Source: SCUS01 sp966211675
Lineage (GTDB): Bacteria > Myxococcota_A > Polyangia > Polyangiales > Ga0077539
Assembly (NCBI GenBank): GCA_966211675.1
Contig: CBIHPK010000014.1
Location: 12,897 to 76,896 of the forward strand
Length of the DNA stretch: 64,000 nt
Direction of reading: 5' to 3'
Each line of letters begins with the position of its first letter. Position 1 is the first letter of the stretch. A program made the position numbers and the translations under genes. Below the pieces are notes generated by a model that saw only the letters and a program-made list of their open reading frames with translations, searched no databases and was not told the origin of the DNA. This document shows positions 7,133 to 15,089 of this stretch, piece by piece.

Positions 7133-9057
7133 GCCGCTTCTGACCGTTTCCGGCCAAGCACCTCGCGCACCTTGCGAGTCAGCGCCTCGGGCGAGAACGG
7201 CTTGGGAAGGAACGCCAATTCGGAGCCGAGCGCGCGCCGGCGAAGCATGGCGTCCTCGGTGTACCCGGACATGTAGAGAACGGGCACCTCGGGGCGCAGA
7301 GCATGAAGCCGATCGGCGAGCTGGCGCCCCGTCATCTTGGGCATCACGACGTCGGTGAGCAGCAGGTCGACGTCCTTGCCGTGCAGCTCCCACTGAAGCA
7401 GCGCGTCGCCGGGGCCCGATGCGTCGAGCACCGTGTATCCGCTGCGTCTCAGGATCCGGGTCGCGACCGCGCGCACCTCGGTCTCGTCCTCGACGAGCAG
7501 GATCGTCTCGTTGCCGCGCGAATGGTCGCTCTCGATCGAGGGCGGCGCCGCCACCGGCAGCGCGATCGCGCGGTCGACGGGCGGCAGCAGGATGGTGAAC
7601 GTCGCGCCGGCGCGCGGCTGGCTGGAGACTGCGATGGTCCCCCCGCTTTGCTGAACGATCCCGAAGACCGTGGAGAGGCCGAGCCCTGTGCCCTTCCCCG
7701 CCTCCTTCGTCGTGAAGAACGGTTCGAACATCCGCGCCTGCGTAGCCGCGTCCATTCCGCAGCCGTTGTCGCGGACCGAGAGCATCGCCTGGCGACCGAT
7801 GCGTCCGCTCCGAATCGTCAGCTCACCCCCTTCGGGCATCGCATCACGCGCATTGACCGCGAGGTTCATCACGACCTGCTCGATCTGGCCCGGGTCGACG
7901 TAGATGGTGCACGGCTGCGGATCGCGCATGATCGACAGCTCGATGTCCTCACCCAGGAGGCGCTGCAGCATCTTCTCCAGTCCGTCGACCACTTCGCCGA
8001 GATCGACGAGCCGCGGCTGCAGCACCTGCTGACGGCTGAATGCGAGCAGCTGTCGCGTGAGCACGCAGGCGCGGCGGCCCGCCTGGGCGATCTCCTCCAG
8101 GTCGGCGCGCACGGCCCCCTCGACCTCTCCGGAGATGAGATCGCAGTAGCTCATGATGACGGACAGCAGGTTGTTGAAGTCGTGCGCCACTCCCCCGGCC
8201 AGCCGGCCAATCGCCTCCATCTTCTGCGCCTGCCGCAGCTGCTCCTCGCTGTGCCGGAGCGCCTCTTCCGCATTCTTGCGCGCCGACAGGTCGGCGACGA
8301 TGGTGATACACCGCTCCGCGTCGAGCATCGCCACGGCGACGAGGGCAGGCATGAGCGTGCCGTCCTTTCGACGCTTCGGCTTCTCGAAGGCAGCCGCGAC
8401 GCCCCGGTCCATCAGCTGTTCGAGAGCGCCGCCGTCGGTCTCGGTGCTGTTCGGATCGTCCCTCCAGCGAATGACGCCGACGGACAGATCGTCGCGCGTG
8501 TAGCCAAGCATGGCCAGATAGGCGTCGTTGGCCTCCAGGACGTCACCATCGAGCCGCGTGATCGCAATCCCGATGATCCCCGACTCCGCGAGCCGCGCGA
8601 AGCGTCTCTCGCTCTCCCGCAGTGCCTGCATGAGCCGCTCGCGCTCGTCGTTCCGGGAGAGCACCGCCGTCGCCTCCCGCTCCGCGGTGACGTCGCGCAC
8701 CATCGCGACGATCCCGACGCGATCCCCGTTGAGCTCCACCGGATGCCAGTCCACGAGCCACTGGCAGCGCTTGCCCGGCACAGCCGCGGTTTCGCCTGAA
8801 AGCTCGACGCCCAGCTCTGGCTCTCCCGTCGCGAGGATCCGTCTCCAGGTGTCCTCGAAGGGGTCGAGGTGGAGATCGGGGAGCAGGTCACGGGGGCGCT
8901 TGCCGACGTGCGCTTCCGGGGAGACGCCATTCATGTCCGCAAGCAGCTGATTGACCCGGACGAACCGCAGGTCGCGGTCGATGAAGGCGAGCCCAAGAGG
9001 AGCGCTCTTGAAGATGGCGTCCAGGAGCGCAAGGTTGCTGCCGCAGTCGAGGGTCAT
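7129..9057 (-). CDS. hybrid sensor histidine kinase (PAS-PAS-HisKA-HATPase-REC)
   Basis: A 642-residue soluble hybrid kinase. Two PAS domains (about 10-125 and 150-262) lead into HisKA, with the phospho-acceptor His292 in GGVAHDFNNLL. The ATPase domain has the N-box at Asn398 (VVMNLAVNARDAM), DNGCGMD and GKGTGLGLSTV. A C-terminal receiver domain (about 516-635) carries Asp569 in LLLTDVVMPKMTG and Lys619 in FLPKPF. There is no membrane segment, so it would sense a cytoplasmic or diffusible cue. No separate response regulator lies in the island. The layout matches the kinase at 43194-44744, with one more PAS. GC content is visibly lower than in flanking genes and the 5' leader is lower still, suggesting separate acquisition. 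Start ATG at 9057. Confidence 0.93.
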   Translation of the reverse strand: MTLDCGSNLALLDAIFKSAPLGLAFIDRDLRFVRVNQLLADMNGVSPEAHVGKRPRDLLPDLHLDPFEDTWRRILATGEPELGVELSGETAAVPGKRCQWLVDWHPVELNGDRVGIVAMVRDVTAEREATAVLSRNDERERLMQALRESERRFARLAESGIIGIAITRLDGDVLEANDAYLAMLGYTRDDLSVGVIRWRDDPNSTETDGGALEQLMDRGVAAAFEKPKRRKDGTLMPALVAVAMLDAERCITIVADLSARKNAEEALRHSEEQLRQAQKMEAIGRLAGGVAHDFNNLLSVIMSYCDLISGEVEGAVRADLEEIAQAGRRACVLTRQLLAFSRQQVLQPRLVDLGEVVDGLEKMLQRLLGEDIELSIMRDPQPCTIYVDPGQIEQVVMNLAVNARDAMPEGGELTIRSGRIGRQAMLSVRDNGCGMDAATQARMFEPFFTTKEAGKGTGLGLSTVFGIVQQSGGTIAVSSQPRAGATFTILLPPVDRAIALPVAAPPSIESDHSRGNETILLVEDETEVRAVATRILRRSGYTVLDASGPGDALLQWELHGKDVDLLLTDVVMPKMTGRQLADRLHALRPEVPVLYMSGYTEDAMLRRRALGSELAFLPKPFSPEALTRKVREVLGRKRSEAA

Positions 9058-9215
9058 GCGAACTCGTCTGGAGCAAGCAGTGTGCTCAGGCAGCCCGGGC
9101 GTCGGCGAACGCGATTCTTGCGCAACTCCCGCCCGCCAGAATCGACCGGCGCGCAGATGCTGCGCCTCGACGAACCTCCTGCGTGCCGTCCAGCGTCCGA
9201 TCCCTCGTATAGGCG

Positions 9216-9245
9216 ACCATATTCCTCCATGCGAATTGAATCCAA
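9216..9245 (-). promoter_or_regulatory. candidate promoter of the island histidine kinase
   Basis: On the minus strand TTGGAT (9245-9240) is followed after 18 bases by TATGGT (9221-9216) in the relatively AT-rich leader of the kinase gene. A second possible -10 (TATACG, 9211-9206) lies just downstream. Base composition supports a promoter region, but the exact boxes are uncertain. Confidence 0.35.
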
Positions 9246-9304
9246 CGCGGGATTACGGCCAAGGTAGATCGCTCTCGTGAAGATATGCGCGTAACTCCAC
9301 CTGG

Positions 9305-9520
9305 GTGGAGGCGCACCACCAGCTCGGCGCGACGGACGACGTGCAGCTCGCGCGGGTGATGGCGGCGCTGCGGCTCGCGGCCGGGCTCGCGGGCGACACC
9401 GACCGTGTGCACCTCGCGCTGCGCGGCCGGGGCGGGCACTGGGTCGACGCCTGGGCGACCGTGGGCCCCGGGGATGACCCGCGGCCGGTGATGACCGTGA
9501 TGGTCGAAAGCGAGGACTGA
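9305..9520 (+). CDS. small unknown protein, possibly 5'-truncated (island)
   Basis: The 71-residue frame opens at GTG 9305 inside a palindrome (CTCCACCTGGGTGGAG, 9295-9310). No ribosome binding site is visible. Third positions are almost wholly G/C, so the frame looks genuinely coding. The content is a short helix (LARVMAALRLAAGLA) followed by beta-type sequence (RVHLALRGRGGHWVDAWATV and PVMTVMVESED). Base composition changes sharply at about 9299, where the kinase leader ends and this frame begins. This may be the 3' part of a gene interrupted by the kinase segment. Function unknown. Confidence 0.4.
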   Translation: MEAHHQLGATDDVQLARVMAALRLAAGLAGDTDRVHLALRGRGGHWVDAWATVGPGDDPRPVMTVMVESED

Positions 9521-9564
9521 GGCGCCGTGGGGGGAATCTCGGCGCCGCACGGGTCGATCCGTGC

Positions 9565-9768
9565 TCATCCCGACCGCGGCGCGCGCTCCTCCCGTGCCTC
9601 CTGCGCGTCGAACTCCGCCACCACCCGGGCGCACGCGGCCACTTCGGCCGTCGACAGCGGTTCCCCGTCGAGGTGGGAGAGTATGAGCTCGCAATGGATG
9701 CCCAGTTCCTCAAGCGCGCGCCGGAGGCGTCGGGTGGCGTCGATGATGGGACGCGCTGGGGTGGGCAC
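9565..9768 (-). CDS. small unknown protein, paralogue of the 6538-6750 product (island)
   Basis: A 67-residue protein starts at GTG 9768, eight bases behind a good ribosome binding site (GGAGAG), which is why this start was chosen. The core RRLRRALEELGIHCELILSH, then LDGEPLSTAEVAA, then VVAEFDAQEAREERA parallels the protein at 6538-6750 almost column for column. The two genes lie in opposite orientation on either side of the histidine kinase. The DG-x-P turn and AEFD segment are the best-kept parts. It has one Cys in each half and no signal peptide. I recognise no named family. Confidence 0.6.
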   Translation of the reverse strand: MPTPARPIIDATRRLRRALEELGIHCELILSHLDGEPLSTAEVAACARVVAEFDAQEAREERAPRSG

Positions 9769-9983
9769 AGCGTCAGCTCTCCGCCGTGCTTCATGGCGGT
9801 GCGAGGCGCCGACCTTCACGGAATCGCCAACGGACGACGTGGCGGGCTGCCGAAGAAGAATGCCGGAGCGGTCCGCTGCGCGAGCCTTGGGGGGGAAGGA
9901 CGACTCGCGCGGGTCCGCCCCGGCGAGAGGCGAGGTATCACCGAGCGGGGCGCCGCCGAAGGAATCGGCAGCGCGTCGCAAGG

Positions 9984-10463
9984 TCAGTCGTGGACGGTGG
10001 CGTCGGCCGCTCCGCCGTCCGACTCGGGACACGCTGCCAGGCACTCCACCTGGCGGGCGGCGCAGGGCACGGGGTCGTTGGCGTGGCCGAGCTCGTGGCA
10101 CTGGTGGCCGACGCCGCCGTCGTGGTCGTCGTAGGGGTGACAGCGACTGCCGAGGAGCGCGCAGACCGGGTCCCGCGGACCGGCGTCGGCCGAGGCATCT
10201 GTGGACGCATCGGCGCCACCGTCGGTCGCGACGCAGACGCCGAAGCATGCCGCGCGCTGGGCGACGCACATGGCGTTGCTGGTCTCCCGACTCTCGGCGG
10301 TCTCGTGACACTCGTGGATGGGGCCCGAGCCCGGGTCGAGCGGATGGCAGCGCTCGACGATCGCGTCGCAGTCCGGCTTCGCGGAGGTAGGGACCGCATC
10401 GTCCTTGCACGCGCTGAGAGCGAGAGTGAGGCCGAGGGTTGCGAGCAGGAAGGGACTGCGCAT
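9984..10463 (-). CDS. lipoprotein with two tandem Cys/His repeats (island)
   Basis: A 159-residue protein. Signal peptide MRSPFLLATLGLTLALSAC has a lipobox, so Cys19 would be lipidated. Two similar modules of about 46 residues follow (32-77 and 101-145), joined by an Asp/Ala/Gly-rich linker. Both have C-x6-C-H-P, H-x-C-H-E, C-x6-C-x3-C in the same order, with only one- or two-residue differences in spacing. Eight of the Cys/His positions per repeat are strictly repeated. The pattern could bind metal or form a disulfide knot in the periplasm. It is not a CxxCH haem motif. Start ATG at 10463; upstream in-frame extension rejected because the signal peptide begins here. Function unknown. Confidence 0.75.
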   Translation of the reverse strand: MRSPFLLATLGLTLALSACKDDAVPTSAKPDCDAIVERCHPLDPGSGPIHECHETAESRETSNAMCVAQRAACFGVCVATDGGADASTDASADAGPRDPVCALLGSRCHPYDDHDGGVGHQCHELGHANDPVPCAARQVECLAACPESDGGAADATVHD

Positions 10464-10552
10464 GACCGACCGGCTACCACGAGGGGCCGATCGCGCGCGC
10501 CCCGAGGGGGCCGCTGCGACGATGTGACGCGGGGCAGTGGGGCGTTGGAGGG

Positions 10553-10813
10553 TCACCCGCGCCGGGCGGCGCGAGCGGAGGCCGCGGAAGCCCGCCAGGA
10601 AGCGGGTGCGGCTGGAGGAAGGTGTTCACCTTTCGGGCGCTGGCCCGAGGCGCCGATCACCAGAGGAGCCACGCGAGGGCGCCGAGGACGGTCCCGGCGA
10701 CGGATGTCGAGCAGCTCGCGGGCAAGCGCGAGGTTCGTGAGGTCGCCCTGCGGCAGGGCGGGGGTGACCGCCTGGCGCAGGCACGCCGTGGGGGTGTACG
10801 CGGCTCCGGACAT
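10553..10813 (-). CDS. weak candidate small gene at the island's right end
   Basis: An 86-residue frame begins at ATG 10813 with GGAG four bases upstream, a decent ribosome binding site. The first 36 residues (MSGAAYTPTACLRQAVTPAL, then PQGDLTNLALARELLD) look protein-like. The rest is Arg/Pro/Ala-rich and resembles noncoding high-GC sequence. From 10707 to 10657 a different frame encodes a hydrophobic run, TSVAGTVLGALAWLLW, then a stop, so the gene may have been frameshifted. Treat it as a possible decayed gene. Confidence 0.3.
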   Translation of the reverse strand: MSGAAYTPTACLRQAVTPALPQGDLTNLALARELLDIRRRDRPRRPRVAPLVIGASGQRPKGEHLPPAAPASWRASAASARAARRG

Positions 10814-10973
10814 GGGGCTCCGATCGGTGGGGGCTGCGGGAGGCGGCGGGGCTACGAGGCGAGCAGGTCGACGTCGCACGCGCCGCCCAAGTCGGCCCAC
10901 GACGGCTACGCGCGCTCGGTCTGGACCCGCCTCTGCGAGGAGCTGGGGAAGCTGCGCGTAGGGCCCGGTGGAG

Positions 10974-10995
10974 GTTCGACTCCGCGTTTGACTCC
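10974..10995 (+). repeat. island-internal direct repeat, right copy
   Basis: This is the partner of 6083-6104, in the same orientation and about 86 bp inside the right attachment site. Here the repeat is enclosed by GGTGGAG (10967-10973) and CTCCACC (10992-10998), which could pair. The 10974-10983 part reads like a tRNA T-loop (GTTCGACTCC). Confidence 0.6.
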
Positions 10996-11039
10996 ACCCG
11001 GAGAGCCTCCCGCCGAAACCCCCGACCCGAAATAGCGAA

Positions 11040-11070
11040 AACCCCCGGAAGCGGTGGGCTTTCGAGGGTT
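11040..11070 (-). terminator. rho-independent terminator of tRNA-Pro
   Basis: On the minus strand AACCCTCGAAAG (11070-11059) pairs with CTTCCGGGGGTT (11051-11040) with two mismatched positions, around a 7-nt loop, followed by TTTTCG. It starts 12 bases after the tRNA 3' end. It lies inside the island, so it came with the element or replaced the original terminator at 5917-5956. Confidence 0.75.
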
Positions 11071-11078
11071 CTCGGTTC

Positions 11079-11155
<77 letters not shown>

Positions 11156-11168
11156 TGAAGGGAGACGC

Positions 11169-11198
11169 GTTGTACGCGCCACCCTCCGACCCTGTCAA
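11169..11198 (-). promoter_or_regulatory. promoter of tRNA-Pro
   Basis: A perfect -35 box TTGACA (11198-11193) is separated by 18 bases from TACAAC (11174-11169) on the minus strand. The boxes are placed so that transcription starts a few bases before the mature tRNA 5' end at 11155. Confidence 0.75.
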
Positions 11199-11223
11199 GA
11201 CAATCGTCAGCGCCCGGCGCAGC

Positions 11224-13845
11224 TCACCCCGGACCGAGGCACAGCACGTCCTCGATGACGCCGAGGTTGTTCTCCTCGTGGCACTCGGTGCGCATCCGGG
11301 TGTCGTCGATCACGGCCGTCACCGGCGTGGGCCGCTCCGACGGCGGCGTCGCCCAGTCGCAGGTCACCTCGACGCACTCGCCGGGCATCAGCGCGCGCGG
11401 CGTCGGCGCCTGGCACACCCTCGGCCCCAGCGTCACGCCCGCCCCGCGGTAGAAGCCCACCGGGAGCCCGTCGGCCATCGGCGCCGTGCCCCGGTTGCAC
11501 GCGCGCACGCGCAGCCTCGCCGCGCCCGAGCCGAGGCACATGAACCCGGCGCCCGACACCGTACCGTCCGGCGAGCTGGTGATCTCCGCGGTGCCCTGCA
11601 CGTTCGTGCGGAAGTTGTTGAGCGTGCGCTCGCGCCAGTTGCGTCGCACCGCCCCGCTCGCCGGGATCCGGCCGTCGTCCTCGACGTTGGTCACGTTGTA
11701 GGCGTGCTGGTTCCAGATGGTGCGGGAGCGCACCCAGCGGTCGGCGATGTCCGCGTAGACCCGGAGTCCCCGCACGCCACGCGGTCTCGCCGCGCGGCAG
11801 GTGTCGCCCGCGCCCGGCGTCCCGTCCGGGGGCGCCGCGCAGACGTAGGTGCACTCGCTCCCCGAGCCCGTCGTGCGCCCTGCGTCGCCGCCCGCGTCGG
11901 CGCCCGCGTCCCCGACGCCGCCGTCCCCTTCGGGCGCGCTCCCGGGGCAGCACTCGCTGTCGCCCGTGCAGCGGCAGAAGCCCATCACGCAGCGGCCCGA
12001 CGGACACTCCGCGTTCGTCGAGCAGCGCAGCCCCGCGAACTGCACGTCCACCCCGCGCGGACCGACCCCGGGGCACGCGATGCCCGTCGTCGGCGAGCCG
12101 CAATTGAAGTTGCTCCCCACCACGAGCTCGGCCCGGAAGTCCCCGTCGACGTCCGCCACCACGGGGTTCTCGTACCAGGTGCAGGACGAGTGCTGCTGCG
12201 AGAAGAGCACCGTCCCCGTGGCGCCGTCGTAGACCCGCGCGAAGCACTCGTCGGCGTACACCGCCTCGACGCGGCCATCGCCCTCGAAGTCGAAGGAGGT
12301 GCTCCCGGTCACGTTGGAGCTCGAGTCCTGCGAGGGCCGCGACCAGAGCACCCCCGTCGTGGTCGCCGTCTCGCAGCGGCCGCCGGAGCGCGCCACCGTG
12401 CGAGCGCCGCAGTCCGGGTCCATCACCGAGTAGGCCGTCGCCCCCGCCGCGGCCACCTCCGCGAGCCCGTCGCCGTCGAAGTCCGCCACCGTCGGCGGAC
12501 CGCCCGTCCCGCCGCCCGGCAGCGCGATCGGGCCGAACACCGTGCGCCCCTCGATGGTGTCGATGCGCACGTACCCGCTGGAAACCACCGCCACCTCGGG
12601 AATACGCGCATCGGTAAACCTCGCGCTCGCGAAGTCGCCGAAGTCGCCCACCGCCACCTGCCCGTCGCCGCACCCGGCGCCCGCGCAATTGCTCCTCGCG
12701 AAGTACGCCTCGCGCACCCACTCGCGCGTCGCCGCGCTCCACCCGAAGACGCCGTTGCCGGTGACCAGCTCCACCGCGCCGTCCTCGTCCACGTCGAGCG
12801 CCACGCTGAAGGCCCCGGCCGAGTAGCCCGCGAGCTGCGCCCTCGCGCCGGTGCCCCCGACGAGCACGCCGGTGCGACCGTTGAACACCATCCCGTGGCG
12901 CAGCACCTCCGCCCGGCCGTCGCCGTCGATGTCCACGATGGTGGGCCCCGCCCAGCCGCCGCCCGTCGGGTCGAAGGCCGTGCCGTCGGCGTTGGTCGAG
13001 CGCCACCACACGCCCCATCGGCCGCGCGCCCCGGCGTCCCCGGTCGAGGCCGGAACGTAGCGGAAGGCCACCAGCCCGCCGCCGGCCTTGAAGGCCACGA
13101 TCTCCGGCGTCCCGTCGCCGTCGAGGTCGCCGATGGCGGGGGGAGAGGAGTGCGAGACGAGCTGATCGGAGAGGTTGTCCTGGAGCGCGCAGGTGCGTCC
13201 GTCGAGGATGCGGATGAGCCCCGTGGGGAGCTCGCTGCCGCCGTCCACCCCGTCGTCGAAGACCACCACCATCGAGGGCCGCACCCCGTCGGAGGCCGGG
13301 TGATAGACCCGCAGGTCGGCCACCATCGGCGTCGAGAGCACGTGCAGGTGCTCGGGGTACGCGTCGCCCGCGGGCGCCACGTCGAACTGACACTGCACCG
13401 CCGGCGCGAACACCCCGGGCCGCGGGTCGACCGTGCACGCCGGGTCGGTCTGCGCCCCGGTCCACGGCACGCACCGGCCGCCTTCGCAGCGCGCGTCGTT
13501 GGGGCAGCCCACCGTGGCCGAGCAGGTGGTGCCCGGCTCCACGCAGCGGTCCATCCGGCAGAGGCGGCCGCCGGTGCAGTCGCTGGTCGCGCGGCACTCC
13601 GGGGTGAACACCTCCGCCATCGCCCCGTCGCCCGCTCCCCCGCGGTCCGTCGGCGCGTCCATCATCGACGCGCCTCGGTCGGTCCCCACGTCGCGAGCGT
13701 CCATCCCCACTTCGGCGCGCGCGTCGACGGCGCCGGTATCCCGCGAGCCCGCGTCCATCTGCGGCTCCACGGTGCTCTCCTCCGCCGAGCACGCGCCCCC
13801 CGCGAGAGCCACCACCAGCGCGCCCATCCATCGATCGCTTCTCAT
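11224..13845 (-). CDS. FG-GAP/VCBS-repeat lipoprotein with CARDB-like C-terminus
   Basis: An 873-residue exported protein. The start MRSDRWMG at 13845 begins a short signal peptide ending in the lipobox GGAC. An Asp/Gly/Arg-rich spacer follows, then a Cys-rich region (CRATSDCTGGRLCRMDRC, CPNDARCEGGRC). Next come FG-GAP-type beta-propeller blades with Ca-binding loops such as IGDLDGDGTPEIV, VDIDGDGRAEVL, ALDVDEDGAVELV and VADVDGDFRAELV. The last 160 residues (NQHAYNVTNVEDDGRIP ... TECHEENNLG) form a domain that often follows propellers in myxobacterial surface proteins and ends like CARDB folds. It is likely an outer-surface binding protein. It is transcribed toward tRNA-Pro. Ligand unknown. 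Confidence 0.85.
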   Translation of the reverse strand: MRSDRWMGALVVALAGGACSAEESTVEPQMDAGSRDTGAVDARAEVGMDARDVGTDRGASMMDAPTDRGGAGDGAMAEVFTPECRATSDCTGGRLCRMDRCVEPGTTCSATVGCPNDARCEGGRCVPWTGAQTDPACTVDPRPGVFAPAVQCQFDVAPAGDAYPEHLHVLSTPMVADLRVYHPASDGVRPSMVVVFDDGVDGGSELPTGLIRILDGRTCALQDNLSDQLVSHSSPPAIGDLDGDGTPEIVAFKAGGGLVAFRYVPASTGDAGARGRWGVWWRSTNADGTAFDPTGGGWAGPTIVDIDGDGRAEVLRHGMVFNGRTGVLVGGTGARAQLAGYSAGAFSVALDVDEDGAVELVTGNGVFGWSAATREWVREAYFARSNCAGAGCGDGQVAVGDFGDFASARFTDARIPEVAVVSSGYVRIDTIEGRTVFGPIALPGGGTGGPPTVADFDGDGLAEVAAAGATAYSVMDPDCGARTVARSGGRCETATTTGVLWSRPSQDSSSNVTGSTSFDFEGDGRVEAVYADECFARVYDGATGTVLFSQQHSSCTWYENPVVADVDGDFRAELVVGSNFNCGSPTTGIACPGVGPRGVDVQFAGLRCSTNAECPSGRCVMGFCRCTGDSECCPGSAPEGDGGVGDAGADAGGDAGRTTGSGSECTYVCAAPPDGTPGAGDTCRAARPRGVRGLRVYADIADRWVRSRTIWNQHAYNVTNVEDDGRIPASGAVRRNWRERTLNNFRTNVQGTAEITSSPDGTVSGAGFMCLGSGAARLRVRACNRGTAPMADGLPVGFYRGAGVTLGPRVCQAPTPRALMPGECVEVTCDWATPPSERPTPVTAVIDDTRMRTECHEENNLGVIEDVLCLGPG

Positions 13846-13924
13846 CACGGGCCGAGCGTACCGCACTCGCCTCCTGGCCGATGGGCTCCGCGAGCCGCCG
13901 CCGTCGCGTGGTAAAGCCTCTCCC

Positions 13925-15088
13925 ATGGCCCCGGTGCTCGCCTTCGGACAACCCAACAACCAGGCCGCCTCCTCCCGACGGCTGCTCGTCGTCTTCGACG
14001 GCGGCAACGCGCCCGGGTACTCCTCTGTTGCGGTCGCGCTCACCGAGGAGGCAGTGCGCCGCGACTACGAGGTGTGGGCCGCGAGCGAGGGCTTCCGCTC
14101 GCTCACCCGAGACGCCACCTCGGAGCCCAAGTTCGAGCGGCTGATCCTCGGGCGTCAGGAGCGCTACGCCCTGCTGGCGCAGGGCATCCCCGCGCGCTCC
14201 ATGGGGCGCCGGGTGCTCGACGCGGGCAGCGATTTCCGAAGCGAGCGCTACCTCGGCTTCCTCGACCCGGACCGACGGCGAGAGGCGGCGGCGACCATCG
14301 CGGCGCAGGGCTTCTCGCACCTCGTCTGCGTCGGCGGCAACGGCACCTTCGAGGGCCAGAAGGCGCTGCTCGACCAGATGACCCCGAGGGTGCCCAGCGG
14401 CTTCATCAACGTCTCCATCGACGACGACCTCGGCGGCGACCGCGCGATCGGCTTCCTCACCGGCGTCGAGGCCGGGGCCACGGTGGTGCGCGGCCTGCTG
14501 GAGGACGCCTACACCCACAAGCGCGTCTACCTGGTCGAGACCATGGGCAACCGCAGCGGCCGCCACGCGCTGCACTGCGCCGTCGCCGCGAGGGCCCACC
14601 TGGTCGTCCTGCCCTTCTTCCGCTTCACCGAGGAGGTGCTCCGGGAGATCGCCGAGAAGCTCGCGCAGGTCGACTACGCCGTGGTGGTGGTGGCCGAGGG
14701 CTACGAGTCCGAGCGCCGCCGCACCGAGCCGGGCCTCTCGGCGAGCGCGCTGCTCCTGCGACAGCTCGCCGGGGTGGGCCTCACGGACAGCCCTCGCAAG
14801 CGGGTCATCGCCGAGCCCTTCAGCCGCTACCTTCGCGGCGTGCGCCCGGCCTTCCTCGAGGTGTCCGCGGCCTACCTCAAGGCCTCGCTGCTCTTCGACG
14901 CCTTCGACGCCGGGCGCACGGAGATCATGCCCTTCGTGCTCGGCGCCCACGACGTCGGAGTGCGCCCCTTCGCCACCATCGCGCGCGACGACCGGGTGGA
15001 GCCGGCCTTCCTGCCGCTGCTCGACCGGCTGGGGCTGCCGAGGTTCCAGGCGCTGGTGCGGGAGCGCTTCGCCGCGGGCGGCGGATAG
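13925..15088 (+). CDS. 6-phosphofructokinase-family protein, divergent
   Basis: A 387-residue PFK-fold protein, longer than the usual 320. It has an ATP-site glycine loop FDGGNAPGYSSVAVAL (25-40) where PFK has GG-x-APG-N, and VCVGGNGTFEGQ (135-145) in place of GGDGS. INVSIDDDLGG (161-171) stands for T-I-D-N-D, keeping the catalytic-base Asp166. VYLVETMGNRSGRHAL (201-216) and YAVVVVAEGYE match the later motifs. The Asp of GGDGS is Asn here, a position that helps bind Mg-ATP. It may use another phosphoryl donor or sugar. It is transcribed divergently from the FG-GAP lipoprotein (79 bp gap) and convergently with the next kinase. Family sure, substrate not. Confidence 0.8.
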   Translation: MAPVLAFGQPNNQAASSRRLLVVFDGGNAPGYSSVAVALTEEAVRRDYEVWAASEGFRSLTRDATSEPKFERLILGRQERYALLAQGIPARSMGRRVLDAGSDFRSERYLGFLDPDRRREAAATIAAQGFSHLVCVGGNGTFEGQKALLDQMTPRVPSGFINVSIDDDLGGDRAIGFLTGVEAGATVVRGLLEDAYTHKRVYLVETMGNRSGRHALHCAVAARAHLVVLPFFRFTEEVLREIAEKLAQVDYAVVVVAEGYESERRRTEPGLSASALLLRQLAGVGLTDSPRKRVIAEPFSRYLRGVRPAFLEVSAAYLKASLLFDAFDAGRTEIMPFVLGAHDVGVRPFATIARDDRVEPAFLPLLDRLGLPRFQALVRERFAAGGG

Positions 15089-15089
15089 C

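Noticed and set aside
9054..9230. A 58-codon minus-strand frame ending in ATGA overlap with the island kinase start
   Set aside because: No ribosome binding site, no recognisable protein character and it covers the likely promoter and leader. The overlap alone is weak evidence.
10622..11035. A 137-codon plus-strand frame at the right end of the island
   Set aside because: Composition is random-like (Arg/Gly/Ser) and its end is made of the island repeat and terminator.
11207..14950. A 1247-codon minus-strand frame and a 928-codon plus-strand frame
   Set aside because: Both are shadows of the FG-GAP lipoprotein and the PFK gene. Translations are low-complexity Arg/Gly/Ala/His without domains.
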